This document shows positions 5,338 through 5,353 of a stretch of DNA of 5,353 nucleotides, piece after piece. A program made the position numbers and the translations under genes. Under the pieces are notes generated by a model. That model saw only the letters and a list, made by a program, of their open reading frames with translations. It made no database searches and was not told where the DNA came from. Position 1 is the stretch's first letter, and every line of letters begins with the position of its first letter. The DNA comes from Bacteroidota bacterium (GTDB taxonomy: Bacteria; Bacteroidota; Bacteroidia; Bacteroidales; Prolixibacteraceae). The stretch covers positions 1 to 5,353 of the forward strand of contig JABMPI010000398.1 in the NCBI GenBank assembly GCA_013203755.1, written 5' to 3'.

Positions 5338-5353
5338 AATTTAATTTTTTAGG

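Larger units (their letters stand above)
5067..5353 (-). repeat. Tandem direct duplication, 162-bp period, each unit holding one microprotein gene
   Basis: Segment 5067-5191 aligns without gaps to 5229-5353 at an offset of 162. Similarity starts at the stop codon and runs through the coding region to the shared A/T-rich upstream tract ending in plus-strand TTTTTTAGG. It continues to the window edge, so the right boundary is not seen. The non-repeated spacer, 5192-5228, is AT-rich and shows no hairpin. Confidence 0.9.

Noticed and set aside
5067..5353. CRISPR-like or noncoding structural repeat.
   Set aside because: There are two long units (about 125 bp each) rather than short repeats with unique spacers, and the differences fall mostly at silent codon positions. 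They are duplicated genes.

Overview
This window comes from a low-GC member of the Bacteroidota, probably an environmental or marine-type Bacteroidales/Marinilabiliales-like or flavobacterial lineage; the genus cannot be read from the sequence. The evidence is a protein with a typical type IX secretion (T9SS) C-terminal sorting domain, a DAHP synthase fused to a C-terminal chorismate mutase (an arrangement common in this phylum), a TAnnTTTG-type promoter box, and no clear Shine-Dalgarno sequences. All supported genes lie on the minus strand, so the window reads from right to left.

From right to left: (1) 5068-5353 holds two tandem, near-identical copies of a 35-residue single-membrane-span microprotein, repeated every 162 bp and followed by a terminator at 4982-5010. 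(2) 2416-4878 encodes an 820-residue secreted zinc metallopeptidase with a signal peptide, an HExxH catalytic domain, Ig/jelly-roll-like accessory domains and a T9SS sorting domain. (3) 2162-2362 is a compact regulatory leader: a promoter, a 26-residue leader ORF containing eight consecutive Tyr/Phe codons, an antiterminator pairing and an intrinsic terminator. (4) 172-2162 is a two-gene operon: prephenate dehydrogenase (tyrA), then DAHP synthase/chorismate mutase, with 2 nt between them. It closes at a strong hairpin at 119-156.

The aromatic operon supplies the first committed step of the shikimate pathway (DAHP synthase), the branch-point step (chorismate to prephenate) and the tyrosine-specific step (prephenate to 4-hydroxyphenylpyruvate). 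The leader in front of it looks like a ribosome-mediated attenuator sensing charged tRNA-Tyr and tRNA-Phe, the end products of the pathway. The proposed logic is that scarce Tyr or Phe stalls the ribosome in the codon run, the antiterminator forms, and tyrA and the DAHP synthase gene are transcribed. This leader and the duplicated microprotein are the two items most worth following up; neither is long enough to be called by an ordinary gene finder.

The protease and the microproteins have no evident functional link to the aromatic operon.
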